Assembly: GCA_011800155.1 (NCBI GenBank)
Contig: CM022376.1
Span: 1,550,001 to 1,614,000 of the forward strand
From: Flammulina velutipes
Lineage: Eukaryota > Basidiomycota > Agaricomycetes > Agaricales > Physalacriaceae
DNA length: 64,000 nucleotides
Direction of reading: 5' to 3'
Position numbers and translations under genes: made by a program. Positions within the stretch are counted from its first letter, which is position 1. Every line of letters begins with the position of its first letter. Of this stretch, positions 44,509-55,307 are shown one piece after another. Under the pieces are notes generated by a model, which worked only from the letters and a program-made list of their open reading frames with translations, searched no databases and was not told the DNA's origin.

Positions 44509-45880
44509 TCAGTTAGGTGTGGCGCAAGTATAGAAACTAAAAATACGAACGAGGTAATTCGCGCTTCCACTGGAACGCAAGATGTGCGTGTCATGAGGCG
44601 ATACATGCAATTCACGCAGCCGTCTACACTGAGCCAGCTTTTCAAGACCTTCGTCGGAAAGGCACCACGAACTATCGACTATCTGGTCTGCTACCGCGAG
44701 CGATGACAATGTAGTCGTATGGCACGGCAGTACATCGACCCAAAATCGTAATCCTAGTTCAGGTGGGAGGTGGCCTATTGTCTCTGGCTCGTCATACGAG
44801 ATGCTGCTGATAATCATGAGGTCAAGCAGGCCCGTGTACGATGCTATATACTGGAGTAATGTGTCCGTAACGCCCACGTTTCGGACGTGTAATGTTGTAC
44901 AGTGAATCCTGTCCTGCTGGAGATGGGTCCAGAATGCGTCAGGAATGGACATGGAGGAGAAACACAGGTGTGTCAGATTTGCGATGAGTGGTGTGATGAG
45001 TGAAACCGACTGGAGGGGGAAGACGACGGCTGCCAAATTCAGAGATTGGAGTGTCGCTTTGGCATTAACGAAGAGGTCTGTAATAGACACTTGTGTTGAT
45101 TTTGACCCGTCGAACGTCCGCGCGGCAAATGTTATACTTCGTAAAGGAGTAGGCCGAGAGCCGGGCAATAAGGCAAGGAGACTTTCCTTTGGCATCGCGC
45201 CATAGACAGCAATGTCTTCAATCTCAGAGAATGCGGTCAAACAAGGAAGAGGTCGCCCAACGTCATGGACCTTTAAAGATCGTATGGAGCAACACGCAGC
45301 GACAGCCGCAAATGCCGTTTGCAGTGTGTTGGTGAAATCCAAAGGCGGACATATCGCTCGAGCTCCCCCTGACCATCTGTTCAAGCATCAGTTATACTTG
45401 GCTTTGGTATTTCCTTGAAGCAGACCTTATCTCTTGAATAGATGTAAGAGACTTTGCCGCCTGCGCTAACAAGTCAACGGGCCGGAAGTGTACACGACGA
45501 ATCCTATTCAGAGTTCGCATCATCTTGTTAGGCCTCTTGTTATTGTTCGATGGAGTTCCACAATATACATCACAGTCGATTGCCAGGTGTTGAACGTGTT
45601 TCCCGAGATGTGTTTTTCCTCGAGCGATGGCCTTGAGAAACTTTAGTCTGCGAAAGCAAATGGTTCCGGAAGATGGGTGTTCGTTCAATAGTTCCACGCT
45701 CAGAGTTTTGAACAGTATCCTCTCGGTACAGTCACAGAGCCTTGAAGAGGTCAACCGCAGGCTCTTCAAATCGAGGAAATTGTGCTGGTACTGGTGTCAG
45801 GCTTTGATAATTGCACCAGATATTGAACATACGTATTGCAATATTTCGTGGAGTAGCTCGTTGGATAGTTTCAGCAGCAT
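44509..45880 (-). CDS. F-box protein
   Basis: Three exons. Exon 1 from ATG 45,880 is the F-box start MLLKLSNELLHEILQY with a GTATGT donor. Exon 2 is HNFLDLKSLRLTSSRLCDCT ... FKTLSVELL ... AKSLTSIQEIR with a GTCTGC donor. Exon 3 is WSGGARAICPPLDFTNTLQT, followed by leucine-rich repeats (IRSLKVHDVG, LQSLNLAAVVF, LTHLCFSSMS, LSSLAVADQ, LRELHVSPHD), with the stop at 44,509. The total is about 420 residues. Predicted SCF substrate receptor, unrelated in detail to the other two F-box genes here. Confidence 0.8.
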
Positions 45881-46500
45881 CGTCTGGTCAGTAAGTAGAT
45901 GATGGCTGTATAACAAGGCGTGGCCTCTTTCCCACGGCGCTCCCTCAACTTGACAGTGACCGGAGACCTGTAATCGTTTGTGAAATTTCTGACCCAGTGG
46001 ATAGTTCAATCGAGTCACAGCATCTGTTATTGTTTATTCCACTGCCATGTTACAAGAATGCTTTTGCGCAAGTCTTAGTCCCACAAATCGAGGTGTTCGG
46101 CACCGGACCGCGTCCGAGTCCGCCATGCTCAATGTTCGTTCCATCCCCAGATCTCTTCAAGCTGTGTTGCAACTCAGACATGGAAGATATGTATCACGAT
46201 ATTATCATCTCGTCTCTCTCACATCCTGAACTGGTACTGATCGCCTGTTGAACTAAATGGCACCCATTGCCATGCCCATCCCCATCGTCAATCCATGACA
46301 ATTTAAACCTCTAGGCTTTCTTTCCCGAAAACCTGTCCTGGTACTTAGAAAATACACAAGAGTCTCAGACTACTATGGCTATGCTCGAAGGCTGTGGCCT
46401 CGTCGATCGATGTCATGTCTCTTAGATTGGCTCCTTTAAATCGAACGGTGTTTAAAAGGATGCGACTCCTCGAAATGACTCTTCAACTCAAACTACCATC

Positions 46501-47486
46501 ATGCCGAGCACTACCCCTCTATCCTTCTTCCCCCAACCCCACCGTTCCCCTCTCAACGTCTTCACTACCTGGGCTCGTTCCCGTTTCTCCAAGTCATGCA
46601 GCCACAGCACCTCTTCATCCCCCTCCTCATCCATCTCCGACTCGCTCAACGGCAAAGTCAGTGGGGAGCAGATCCGCTTCAAAGGTCCCGACTCCATCGA
46701 AGAAGACGGCGGTGCAGAACTCGAGGAAAAATACCTAAAGGGGCTCCTGAAACGAGGCGTTCACGTTCGCAAAGTCAAAATCACATACGACTCGCGATTC
46801 TGCGAGATTCTCGTTCGCTACCACGCCGACACCGTCGAAGAACTCTCCATCGAATGCCGAAAGGCTGAGTCTCTGAACAAGTTCTTAGGGGCCATCCCTC
46901 TGTTCACCAACCTACGGTCGCTGGAAATTAAACTCGAAACCACGACGCTTCGCCACGATACGACTATCCCTGGTCTTGCTCGCATAACCGCCATGCCTAA
47001 CATCACGAATCTGAGGCTCGATGGCTGGAATCGAGATTTATGGACTTGTCTAGGGAGGGCGTGCACGAAGCTCAGTACGCTCCGCATCATCGACCTCCAG
47101 GGGACATACCAAGGGCGTAGACAGTGCGATATCATGCAGACTCTAATCGACAATAACCAGTCGACGCTGAACTGCCTTCGCGTTAGCCTTGGCTACGAGA
47201 GTAAGTAATCCCTACTGATGTTGTTTTGATTTTTCTGACTGACCCCTTTTATGTAGCTGGCCTTAACCTTCAATCACTACACAATCTCACCAAAGTCGTT
47301 ATATCCGTACCGCGATTCGATAAACGTGATGAGGAGGATGAGGGAATGGCGACACATGAGATGATCCCAACGACGGGACATTTGGTATCATCAAAGATCC
47401 TCGACCAACAGTTATTAGCTGGTGGGATAGTTAGTGAAATACCTAGAGGAGCGAAGGATATTGAAATAGACACTGCTTTAGCTTAA
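46501..47486 (+). CDS. LRR-like protein, F-box family remnant or relative
   Basis: Two exons. Exon 1 has a serine-rich start (SHSTSSSPSSSISDSLNGK), then leucine-rich strands: TVEELSIECRKAESL, FTNLRSLEIKLETTT, MPNITNLRLDGWNRD, LSTLRIIDLQG. The exon ends GYE at GTAAGT. Exon 2 is TGLNLQSLHNLTKVVISVPR ... IPRGAKDIEIDTALA with TAA at 47,484-47,486. It looks like the C-terminal half of a mushroom F-box/LRR protein. No F-box is seen before it, although an overlapping upstream frame (46,394, SLRLAPLNRTVFKRMRLLEM) is LRR-like in another phase. The annotated start may therefore be too late, or the gene may be 5'-damaged. Confidence 0.6.
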
Positions 47487-47976
47487 TACTGCTCGTCGAG
47501 TCTAAGAAAAGAACGGATACCACGAGTTCGAGCGACGCCACACTCCACACTCAATGAGTTCATTGCGGATAAGCAGCAACAGTCAGGGGAATATTAGATA
47601 TGTATAGCGAACTACTTGGATCTAGAGAACCCTATCAGTTCCAATCGGTGCTGTGGCGTTACAATTCCGTGTGTCGAATCGTTTCGATAGGGAGTTTACA
47701 TACCAGCTGTTGACTCAAATTTGAAATACAATTCAATCTGAAGAGAGTATATTGATGTCAAGTAATCACTAGTAAGAACACTAAGCCCAGTAAATAGGAA
47801 AAAAGTAAGAGTTTCGATGAGTAGGGAATCAATTAGTACAAGTACAGACGATACACAGTGATGGAGGAGGGAGGAAGGACTAGGAAAACAATAGATAGCG
47901 GAAATCAGTCAAGGTTCTACGCGCTGTCATGTTTGTGATAAGCGGCGTGTTCGGGTTAGGGAGCATACGACTTACA
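47487..47976. other. Intergenic between convergent genes
   Basis: Nothing coding seen; 3' flanks of the LRR-like gene and NAA30. Confidence 0.4.
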
Positions 47977-48787
47977 TCAACGAGAGGAAACACTATCGTC
48001 ACTGTCTTCATCATCAGTGTATTCGGATACTTGGATAGCTCTGTATGCGTTGGGACGGCGCCTGGTCTTGCGAGCTGTATCGTCGGGAGGGACGGAGAGA
48101 ACGAGGCGGAAGGCGTCTTTGCCATTGAGGTAGAACCGATAGAGGCGCTTCTCGCGAATGAACCCTAGGGACTCGTACAATGACAGCGCAGCGAGGTTAT
48201 CGTACTCGGTTTCCAGCACAATCTATCCGGGTCCGTTTAGCCAAGGCAGTGTAAAGAGAGACGACAGTCCTCACCTGTTCAACCCCATCCTCTTTCATGG
48301 CGTCAATTGAGTTTCGTACGAGTGCGCTAGCTGTAAAAGAAAAACAGAGATTTACATGTCTGTAGTTCGCGTGAGAGCGGCTATGAATATGGGAGGATAT
48401 ACGAACCGATGCCTCGTTTACGCCATGATTTGTCCACGCTGAGCATGGCTATGTAGCCTCTGTTGTAGATGTCGCGGTGCATGCTTTGCTTGCATACAAT
48501 GACTCCGATGGGGTTCGAGTTTGTTGGATCGGCGGGGTATGCCTGGGGCGTCTGGTGAGCACGAATCGATGTAAGGAGGTCCACTGCTCACCAAGAAGGA
48601 GAGATGAGGCCTGTAGGGGCGGTAAGCACCAGTCACACGACCACGACGGGGAAAAGACTGACCATTGGTGGAGAAAGTAACGAAAGGTGTAGATAACATA
48701 GGGCTCGCTTAGTTCACTCTGGACGAGGGCCATAACATGAGGCAAGTCGGGCTCGCCGATGTATTGACGGTACATAATGTCGGCCAT
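47977..48787 (-). CDS. NAA30: N-alpha-acetyltransferase NAA30 (NatC catalytic subunit, Mak3)
   Basis: Spliced minus-strand GNAT enzyme: [40 protein letters not shown], then [40 protein letters not shown] and [11 protein letters not shown]. The acetyl-CoA motif is RKRGIG and the NatC signature [12 protein letters not shown] is complete. Later exons give [20 protein letters not shown] and [20 protein letters not shown], plus a charged tail ending DSDDSVSSR. With NAA35 and NAA38 it would acetylate N-termini that begin Met-hydrophobic. The usual Mak3 domain is followed here by an extra about 35-residue basic/acidic tail. Confidence 0.92.
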
Positions 48788-49036
48788 GGTGATGGTGGGA
48801 AAGAAAGAGACGAGGCCACGCAACTGGGGTCTTTTATGCAGTCACGCGTGCGCAGGGTGATCGTCACGTCACCACGCGTTTACGGCGCGTCGATTCTTAT
48901 CGTGCATTCAATACGATTTAATGACGGGAAATGAAAGTGAAATGTCGGGGAAACTAGTTCATATGTGGTTCCAGACCGTGACGGACACTTTATTTTGTCT
49001 GATCTGTCCGGGCATCTTACATAGTTTGAAACCATC

Positions 49037-49800
49037 ATGACCTCCAAACTGTTGTCCAAGAGGCTGGTGGGCGTCACTGTTAGCGTTGCCATCTTTTATC
49101 GCTGTGTTTCCTACTGCACAGACTTGAGCGATCTGTATCCGTCGCACGCACTACCCGCCACCTCTCGGATGTGGGTCCCAAACAAACAGGAACCGCATCA
49201 CCCTACATACGTCCCTCGGGATCTACCAGTCGTATTTTACGCCCGGATCCCAAGAAGCTCGTTCGGCGAGCGATTTGAGTTGGAGGATGCGCGGAAGAAG
49301 TGGGCCACCGCGTTCTTCAACGGTACACTCATAAAGACAGAGGGCAAGATCATTGCGTGGTTATCAGGCGGTGCACCAGCTCGTAACGCGTTTGCAGCGG
49401 GCGATCAACTGGTCGGAGGTGCGTTGGTGGTAGTAGAGCCTCCCAGCCGGACCGGACCGTTGCTGACCAGGTGGGAGCTTCCTCCGGCGCCTGTACGGTT
49501 CTTCGAATCACTGGCGCGGTATGGGTATCCGTGGCGGCTGATGGAAGGTGGCCGACATGATTTCCCCGTCGTGTTGGCTGACAACGGTGATGTGCTGGTA
49601 GGCTTTTCAGCCGCTCATGACTACGCCGTACTCGACAACGATGGCAAGGTAGAGTGATTTCACCATCAGTGTTACGGGAAAGCTGAAATTTCGTTGAGAC
49701 GCTTCCTCTGGTGGGGGAGTGGATGCACAGAATGTATGGGAGGATGCTCGTGGACGATGGAGTGAAGCAGCTAAAGAAGGAACTAGCGTCGGATAAATAA
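49037..49800 (+). CDS. Small membrane-anchored protein, unknown
   Basis: Two exons, about 240 residues. An N-terminal hydrophobic stretch (LVGVTVSVAIFYRCV) may be a signal anchor, followed by LPVVFYARIPRSSFGERFEL, AFFNGTLIKTEGKIIAWLSG and HDYAVLDNDGK. The frame closes at 49,657 if unspliced. An intron GTAGAG..TTGAG (50 bases) instead continues TLPLVGEWMHRMYGRMLVDD and ends KKELASDK with TAA at 49,798-49,800; I prefer this. The family is not recognised. The gene is divergent with NAA30 (ATGs 250 bases apart) and 177 bases before the BiP ATG. Confidence 0.6.
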
Positions 49801-49915
49801 AATCAATGCAGCAGCATGTCTGTACCACGCTAAATCAGACACGCGAAGCTGCAAGAATGTTCGTGACCGAGGCGTGGGAAAGTGATGCCCGGTATGGGCA
49901 TGCCACGTATACGGA

Positions 49916-49922
49916 CACGTCA
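49916..49922 (-). promoter_or_regulatory. UPRE-like element of BiP promoter
   Basis: CACGTCA on the plus strand (TGACGTG on the minus) lies 56 bases before the BiP ATG and just upstream of the TATA box. TGACGTG is the core of the ATF6/HAC1-type unfolded protein response element. That it is functional is inference from its place before an ER chaperone. Confidence 0.5.
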
Positions 49923-49930
49923 CGGCCAGT

Positions 49931-49937
49931 TATAAAG
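49931..49937 (+). promoter_or_regulatory. TATA box of BiP gene
   Basis: TATAAAG 41 bases before the BiP ATG, within GGCCAGTTATAAAGAGCC. It implies a very short 5' leader. Confidence 0.6.
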
Positions 49938-49977
49938 AGCCAAGCGCGAGTCTGTTTGCCTTCAAAATATTTCCAAC

Positions 49978-52326
49978 ATGTCGCCAACACGAAGGATGGC
50001 GTCCTGCCTCTCCTTGGCTTTCTTTGCCTTTCTAGCTCTCTTGACCGTCGCTAAGGCCGACGAGCAATCTGAGTACGGTACCGTTATTGGTATCGGTACG
50101 TATACGCCTTTCAGCCATCCTTGTACGACTTGAACTGACCGACTTGTAGATCTTGGTACAACATACTCTTGTGTTGGGTGAGCTATCCTTTTCCGCGACT
50201 ATATGCGCGTTATACTCATGCAGTGGACAGTGTACAACGGGGCGGACGTGTAGAAATCATCGCCAACGACCAGGGCAACCGTATTACCCCGTCTTGGGTC
50301 GCATTCGACGCTGAGGAGCGTCTCGTCGGTGACTCCGCCAAGAATGCCTTCCACTCGAACCCCCGCAACACCGTATTCGACGCCAAACGACTCATTGGAC
50401 GCAAGATGGACGATGGTGATATTCAACGCGATATCAAGCACTGGCCGTTCCAGGTCCAGGAGGTCAACGGAAAACCCGCCATTACTGTCGACTACAAGGG
50501 CGAGCCCCGTCAATTCACGCCCGAGGAAATCAGCGCCATGGTTCTTACCAAGATGAAGGAGACTGCGGAGGCCTACCTCAACGAGAAGGTCACCCACGCC
50601 GTTGTCACTGTCCCTGCCTGTGCGTCCTGCTCCTCACTCCATTATTTACACGTTGCTGACACTTCACCGCAGACTTCAACGACGCTCAGCGCCAGGCTAC
50701 CAAGGATGCCGGCACTATCGCTGGTCTCCAGGTCCTCCGTATCATCAACGAGCCTACCGCTGCTGCCATCGCCTACGGTCTGAACAAGAAGGGTGGAGAG
50801 TCCCAGATCATCGTCTACGATCTCGGTGGTGGAACCTTCGATGTGTCCCTCCTCTCCATCGACGACGGTGTCTTCGAGGTCTTGGCTACCGCCGGTGACA
50901 CCCATCTTGGTGGTGAAGATTTCGACAACCGTGTTATCGAGTACCTCTCCAAGCAGTACAAGAAGAAGACTGGTACCGACGTCTCCAAGAACCTCCGCGC
51001 CATGTCCAAGCTCAAGCGCGAGGTCGAGAAAGCCAAGAGGACCCTCTCCAACCAACAGAGCACTCGCATCGAAATCGAGTCCTTCGAGGACGGTAACGAC
51101 TTCACCGAGACGTTGACCCGTGCCAAGTTCGAGGAGTTGAACATGGATCTATTCAGGAAGACGATGAAGCCCGTTGAGCAGGTTCTCAAGGATGCTGGTG
51201 TCAAGAAGGAGGATGTCGATGAGGTATGTGATCTCAGTCGCCTACCAGATGATATGCTGACATTCAACAATTTAGGTCGTCCTCGTTGGTGGTTCCACTC
51301 GTATCCCCATGGTACAGCAGCTCCTCAAGGAGTACTTCGGTGGTAAGGAGCCTTCCAAGGGTATCAACCCCGATGAGGCTGTCGCCTACGGTGCTGCCGT
51401 CCAGGGAGGTATCCTCTCCGGTGCTGAAGGCACCGCCGATGTCGTCCTCGTCGATGTTTGCCCTCTCACCCTTGGTATTGAGACCACTGGTGGTGTCTTC
51501 ACCAAGTTGATCGCCAGGAACACCGTCATTCCCACCAGGAAGAGCCAGATGTGAGTCTTCTTCGTATCTCCAGTCGGACAACGTCTAACGTTTCCTCAGC
51601 TTCTCGACCGCCGCTGACAACCAGCCTACCGTCCTCATCCAAGTCTTTGAGGGTGAACGTTCCCTTACCAAGGACAACAACCTCCTCGGCAAGTTCGAGC
51701 TGTCCGGCATTCCTCCTGCTCCCCGCGGTGTTCCTCAGATTGAGGTCACCTTCGAGATTGATGCCAACGGTATCATGAAAGTCGGCGCCGCTGACAAGGG
51801 AACGTACGTCACCTATCTTTTACTGTTCGAGCTTCGCTAACATATCGCTCTAGTGGCAAATCCGAGTCTATCACTATCACCAACGAGAAGGGACGTCTCT
51901 CACAAGAGGAGATTGACCGCATGGTTGCCGAGGCTGAGAAGTTCGCTGCTGAGGATGAGTCTTCTCGCAAGCGCATCGAGGCTTTGAACGCCCTCTCTGC
52001 CTTCGTCTATGGATTGAGGTCCCAGGTCACCGACTCTGAGGGTCTCGGTGGCAAGATCAGCGATGAGGACAAGAAGACGATCTTAGATGCCGTCAAGGAG
52101 ACCACTGACTGGCTCGACGAGAATGGTGCTTCTGCGACTGAGGAGGACCTTGAAGAGAAGTTGGCTGGTATGTTTCTTTCCTTCCTCGATCAAGCGATGC
52201 AGATGCTGACTACGTCGTGCAGAGGTCCAGGGTGTCGTCAACCCCATAACAACAAAACTCTACAGTGGAGGAGCACCGCCCTCTTCCGACGACGACGAGG
52301 CGTTCCGCGACCACGACGAGCTTTAG
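49978..52326 (+). CDS. KAR2: ER-lumen Hsp70 chaperone BiP/Kar2
   Basis: Eight exons. A signal peptide ([20 protein letters not shown]) precedes the nucleotide-binding domain: [60 protein letters not shown] and [14 protein letters not shown]. The linker is [16 protein letters not shown]. The substrate-binding part includes [20 protein letters not shown] and the lid ends in [19 protein letters not shown]. The C-terminal HDEL is the ER-retrieval signal and distinguishes it from cytosolic Hsp70. It folds and gates translocated proteins and senses ER stress. The Thr in DKGTGK lies in the loop that I recall as the AMP-acceptor in animal BiP; it is present and split by an intron here. Exons use strongly preferred codons (GTC, ATC, AAG), unlike the neighbours. 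Confidence 0.96.
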
Positions 52327-54100
52327 AGTGGACATGCATACTTACATCGCATACGATATTTTATTACGAGGAAGGAGGTCTGGCATTAATTTGTCGATAC
52401 AGTGACGGGGTAGATACATTACATTGTGTTTACGGACGAGCTGGTTGGCCCGCAATGAAACGCACAAAAAAAGGTCATTTGGTGTGAACTAAGTTGTACT
52501 TGCCAGTGGCCTCGACAGTCTGGTGACAAGCTAAAGTATCCCTTATCTTTAGCTGTTTCTTAATTTCTGAGTATTGAACGCGCAGTCCAGAGTTGAGTAA
52601 CCTCGACGCGACGAACTCGTAGCTATAGCTTAATAGTAATACCAATGAATGCGACATATGCCAACTACCGAGAAATGTGTCCTTGTGTTGTTGAACCGGC
52701 TCGAACGAAGGTATGGTAGGGTCGAAATATATATTGCATCTCTGATCTCATCTTCGGGTTTGCAATCAAGTTGTGTTCCATGATCCATTCCACGGATTGC
52801 GTACTAGCGAGTCATGGTCGATCGCGTTTACGACTGAGTAGAGGAGAACACATTGTTAATTGAGTGATGGAGGTGCTGAATTCGGATTGCGCTCGGGAAG
52901 CGACAAGGATGGGATATAGATATGTAGAGCCCTCGCGCACCCACTGGGTGAATTTGAGACCACGGTGGTAGATCGTAGGGATGGAAGATGTAGGATGGAG
53001 CGACCTGTGTGCGTCCTCGAGTCGTGGCGTTTGAAAATGAACCGCGCATACTCCTCCACTTTGTGAGACTTGTTGATGAGTGAGACGGAGGGCGGAACAC
53101 TGGAATGAGTTGACGAGCCAGAGGTACGACTTGGAGCTTGAGTGCCAAGAAGTAGAACCTGGAGTAGTGCAGAAGTCCTGGCGATGAGGAATGCATGGAT
53201 ATTGTTTTGCAAGACGACACGGATAGACGGCGTTCGCCGGGGAGTATGGAAGAAGGTCCGTGAGAGGAGATGAAAAGCGTTGACGATGTTATGAGTACGC
53301 GAGGGTCTATGGCTCGTTTCGAGAGGTGAATATACAAGGGTGTTGGAAAGCAGATATCGTTGCTTGGTCACTTGTATCCTTTCCGCACGAAGACCTGCTC
53401 GCAGAGACCGGCCGCTGGAGCAATCCTGCGGATGTTGGAAATTCATGAATGACAAGGTGGGGCAAAGCGAAGTAAATGTGTTAACCATTCAAGTTGGTTG
53501 ACATTACTATCCTTGGAAAGTCAAAAGGGCGCCCAGTCGTAGTCCCTGAACTTGCGTAGCCGACCGGAGGAGGATGTTGGTCGGGTAGAAATAGAGCTGA
53601 GAGCCAACGGTATGTTGATCGGCACATGAAGATGAACGAAGAGGTAAAGGTACCGTTTAGCTGGGTGAACTGGCTAGCAAGTCAGCCAGACAGATTCGAG
53701 TGGTTCGGAAACAGAGAAGGCAACATTTTGGATGTCGCGTGGCTGCCAGTGGATTTGGCGGTTGATGTAGTTCTGGTAAGGAGGATAGTAGTATGACCCA
53801 AGGGTTCCGATGGGTCAAGGTCCTGTTTGAAGGCGACGACGGCTTACAGCGAGTAAATTTTTGGAAGAGCGTAAACGTCCCATATCTGCCGCGTGGTCGT
53901 ATAGAGTCCGATTGGTGACGGAGAGAGGGCAGTGATGGGTTTTGATGATCTTGAATCCATGCTGGGCCTAGTATACGATACGTTCAAGGCCCAACTTCAA
54001 TTGCAACAGCGACCGATACATACGGTGTAGTCAGGTAAAGCAGTGATATCCATTTCACGGAAGAGTGTGAGCAATGAACGCCATAGATTCCTGTCGTTGA
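52327..54100. other. Long stretch without a supported gene
   Basis: 3' flank of BiP, then minus-strand frames (52,856-53,488 and 52,828-53,337) that overlap each other in two phases with serine/arginine-rich translations and no domain. The position matches the open region 3.3-3.9 kb beyond copy A of the duplication, but I could not see clear sequence similarity between the two. Confidence 0.35.
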
Positions 54101-54179
54101 GTCGTAGCGGTTTGGTGGTGATGGCAGAAGGCAAAATCGGTGAGTTTCCCACGCAAAGTCGTGGCGACAAGAAGAAGAA

Positions 54180-54330
54180 TTCAATGGGTAGAAAGATAAT
54201 CAGGATTGAAGACATACCATGATATGACCATGGGAGTATGAAGGCTGCGAAATATCCAGAAATATCGCGTTGGCCCTAACAACTTGGCAGTCAGACACAA
54301 TGCCAGAACAAGAGAATTGAAGTACTCATC
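54180..54330 (-). pseudogene. Decayed copy of the small spliced partner gene
   Basis: Aligned with 4,350-4,553. The start (ATGAGTACTTC), the exon-end GTATGTC donor and the intron body (TTGTCGCCACGACTT) are recognisable. The intron acceptor AAAG has become AAAC, and the reading frame used in copy A meets a stop (TTGTTAG) at the start of the exon. Confidence 0.5.
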
Positions 54331-54500
54331 TTGACTCAGACATTGAAGCTAGAGATCTGTGAGAAGGAAGGTCAAACGAAAAATGAATTACAGAGATTTT
54401 TGGGTAACAGATTCGGAGGTGCATAGCGAAGTAGCAGAATCAAGGAAAGGGAGCAAGCATAGAATCGTCCAGGGTTCGAGTCGCGCCAGCCAGAAAGAAT

Positions 54501-55123
54501 CAAGCCCAGAATAAGTCGTCGAGAAGATCGTCCTCAGCCTGAGCCCTAGCCCAGTCGGCCTCAGCCTTAGCGATGCGAGCATTGAGTTTTTCCCTGATCA
54601 ACCAATGAGCTCGGAAACATCGACGGGAAGAAGAAGAGCAAACTCACTGTGCACGTTCGCGGAACTGGAAGGGCTTGATAACATTGCTCACAATTCCCTT
54701 CACCGATGGAAGTTTCTTCGACACCTTTAGGGGCTTGGCGTTCGAAGCGCACTCACTGATGGTTATTGGAGGAGAAGGAGCAGAACGAGGAATGGAAGAG
54801 AAAGAAGGGAGGGAGGTGAGCGGTGAAGCAATGGGTATAGTGGGAAGAGGGGTAAGGAGGATACGGGGGCGCTGTGAAATTTTAGTGCTGTGGGCCTTCT
54901 GCATGGCCGGGGAACATCGACGAGCGTCCTCGTCGATACTCCCGAGCCACGAGAGAGTATCCATGGTTTCTGAGAAATCATCAGCTTTTTGGATTTCAAG
55001 AGAAATCTTTTGGGGTCTGCTCAACGTCGACGACGAGACGACATTCTTGATGCCAGAATGCTGTTTCGCAGGAAGGTCGACGAGAGTAGCGGAAGAGGTG
55101 TTGGTGTTAACGGTGAAAGCCAT
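54501..55123 (-). CDS. Uncharacterised disordered protein with acidic tail, copy B
   Basis: It has the same two-exon structure as copy A. Exon 1 is MAFTVNTNTSSATLVDLPAK ... IVSNVIKPFQFRERA with a GTGAGT donor; exon 2 is EKLNARIAKAEADWARAQ, EDDLLDDLFWA, with TGA at 54,501-54,503. The protein is intact and about 89% identical to copy A by eye; the last about 40 residues of exon 1 and the exon 2 tail are the best conserved parts. That conservation in both copies argues that the acidic tail is under selection. Function unknown. Confidence 0.75.
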
Positions 55124-55307
55124 TGTAAAATGGTTATGAGAAATGCAGATGGTAGTTCGGGGGAGAACTAGGAAAGGAGCTACTGGGAAACTGACTCAAT
55201 TCCGCCACAAATGCCAGTAACATGTGTTTAAATGATCGGACCTAAAAATAGATTCACACAGGATATGGTGGCGCATAAACTCTTCGAAGGAAAAAACCAT
55301 ACACGCT

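Larger units (their letters stand above)
54140..55233 (-). repeat. Direct segmental duplication, copy B
   Basis: Homologous to about 4,340-5,515 in the same orientation; see copy A. Differences include loss of the TATA-containing bases upstream of the gene and damage to the small partner gene. Beyond 55,233 the sequence becomes the MFS transporter 3' flank, whereas copy A runs towards the retrotransposon. Confidence 0.85.

Noticed and set aside
52828..53488. Long minus-strand frames beyond BiP as a gene
   Set aside because: Two frames overlap, the translations are Ser/Arg-rich without a domain, and no splice structure supports either.
54471..54500. GGGTTCGAGTC looked like a tRNA T-loop
   Set aside because: No acceptor stem or anticodon arm fits around it, and the paralogous copy at 4.73 kb has AATTCAAGTC instead; it is the 3' flank of a protein gene.
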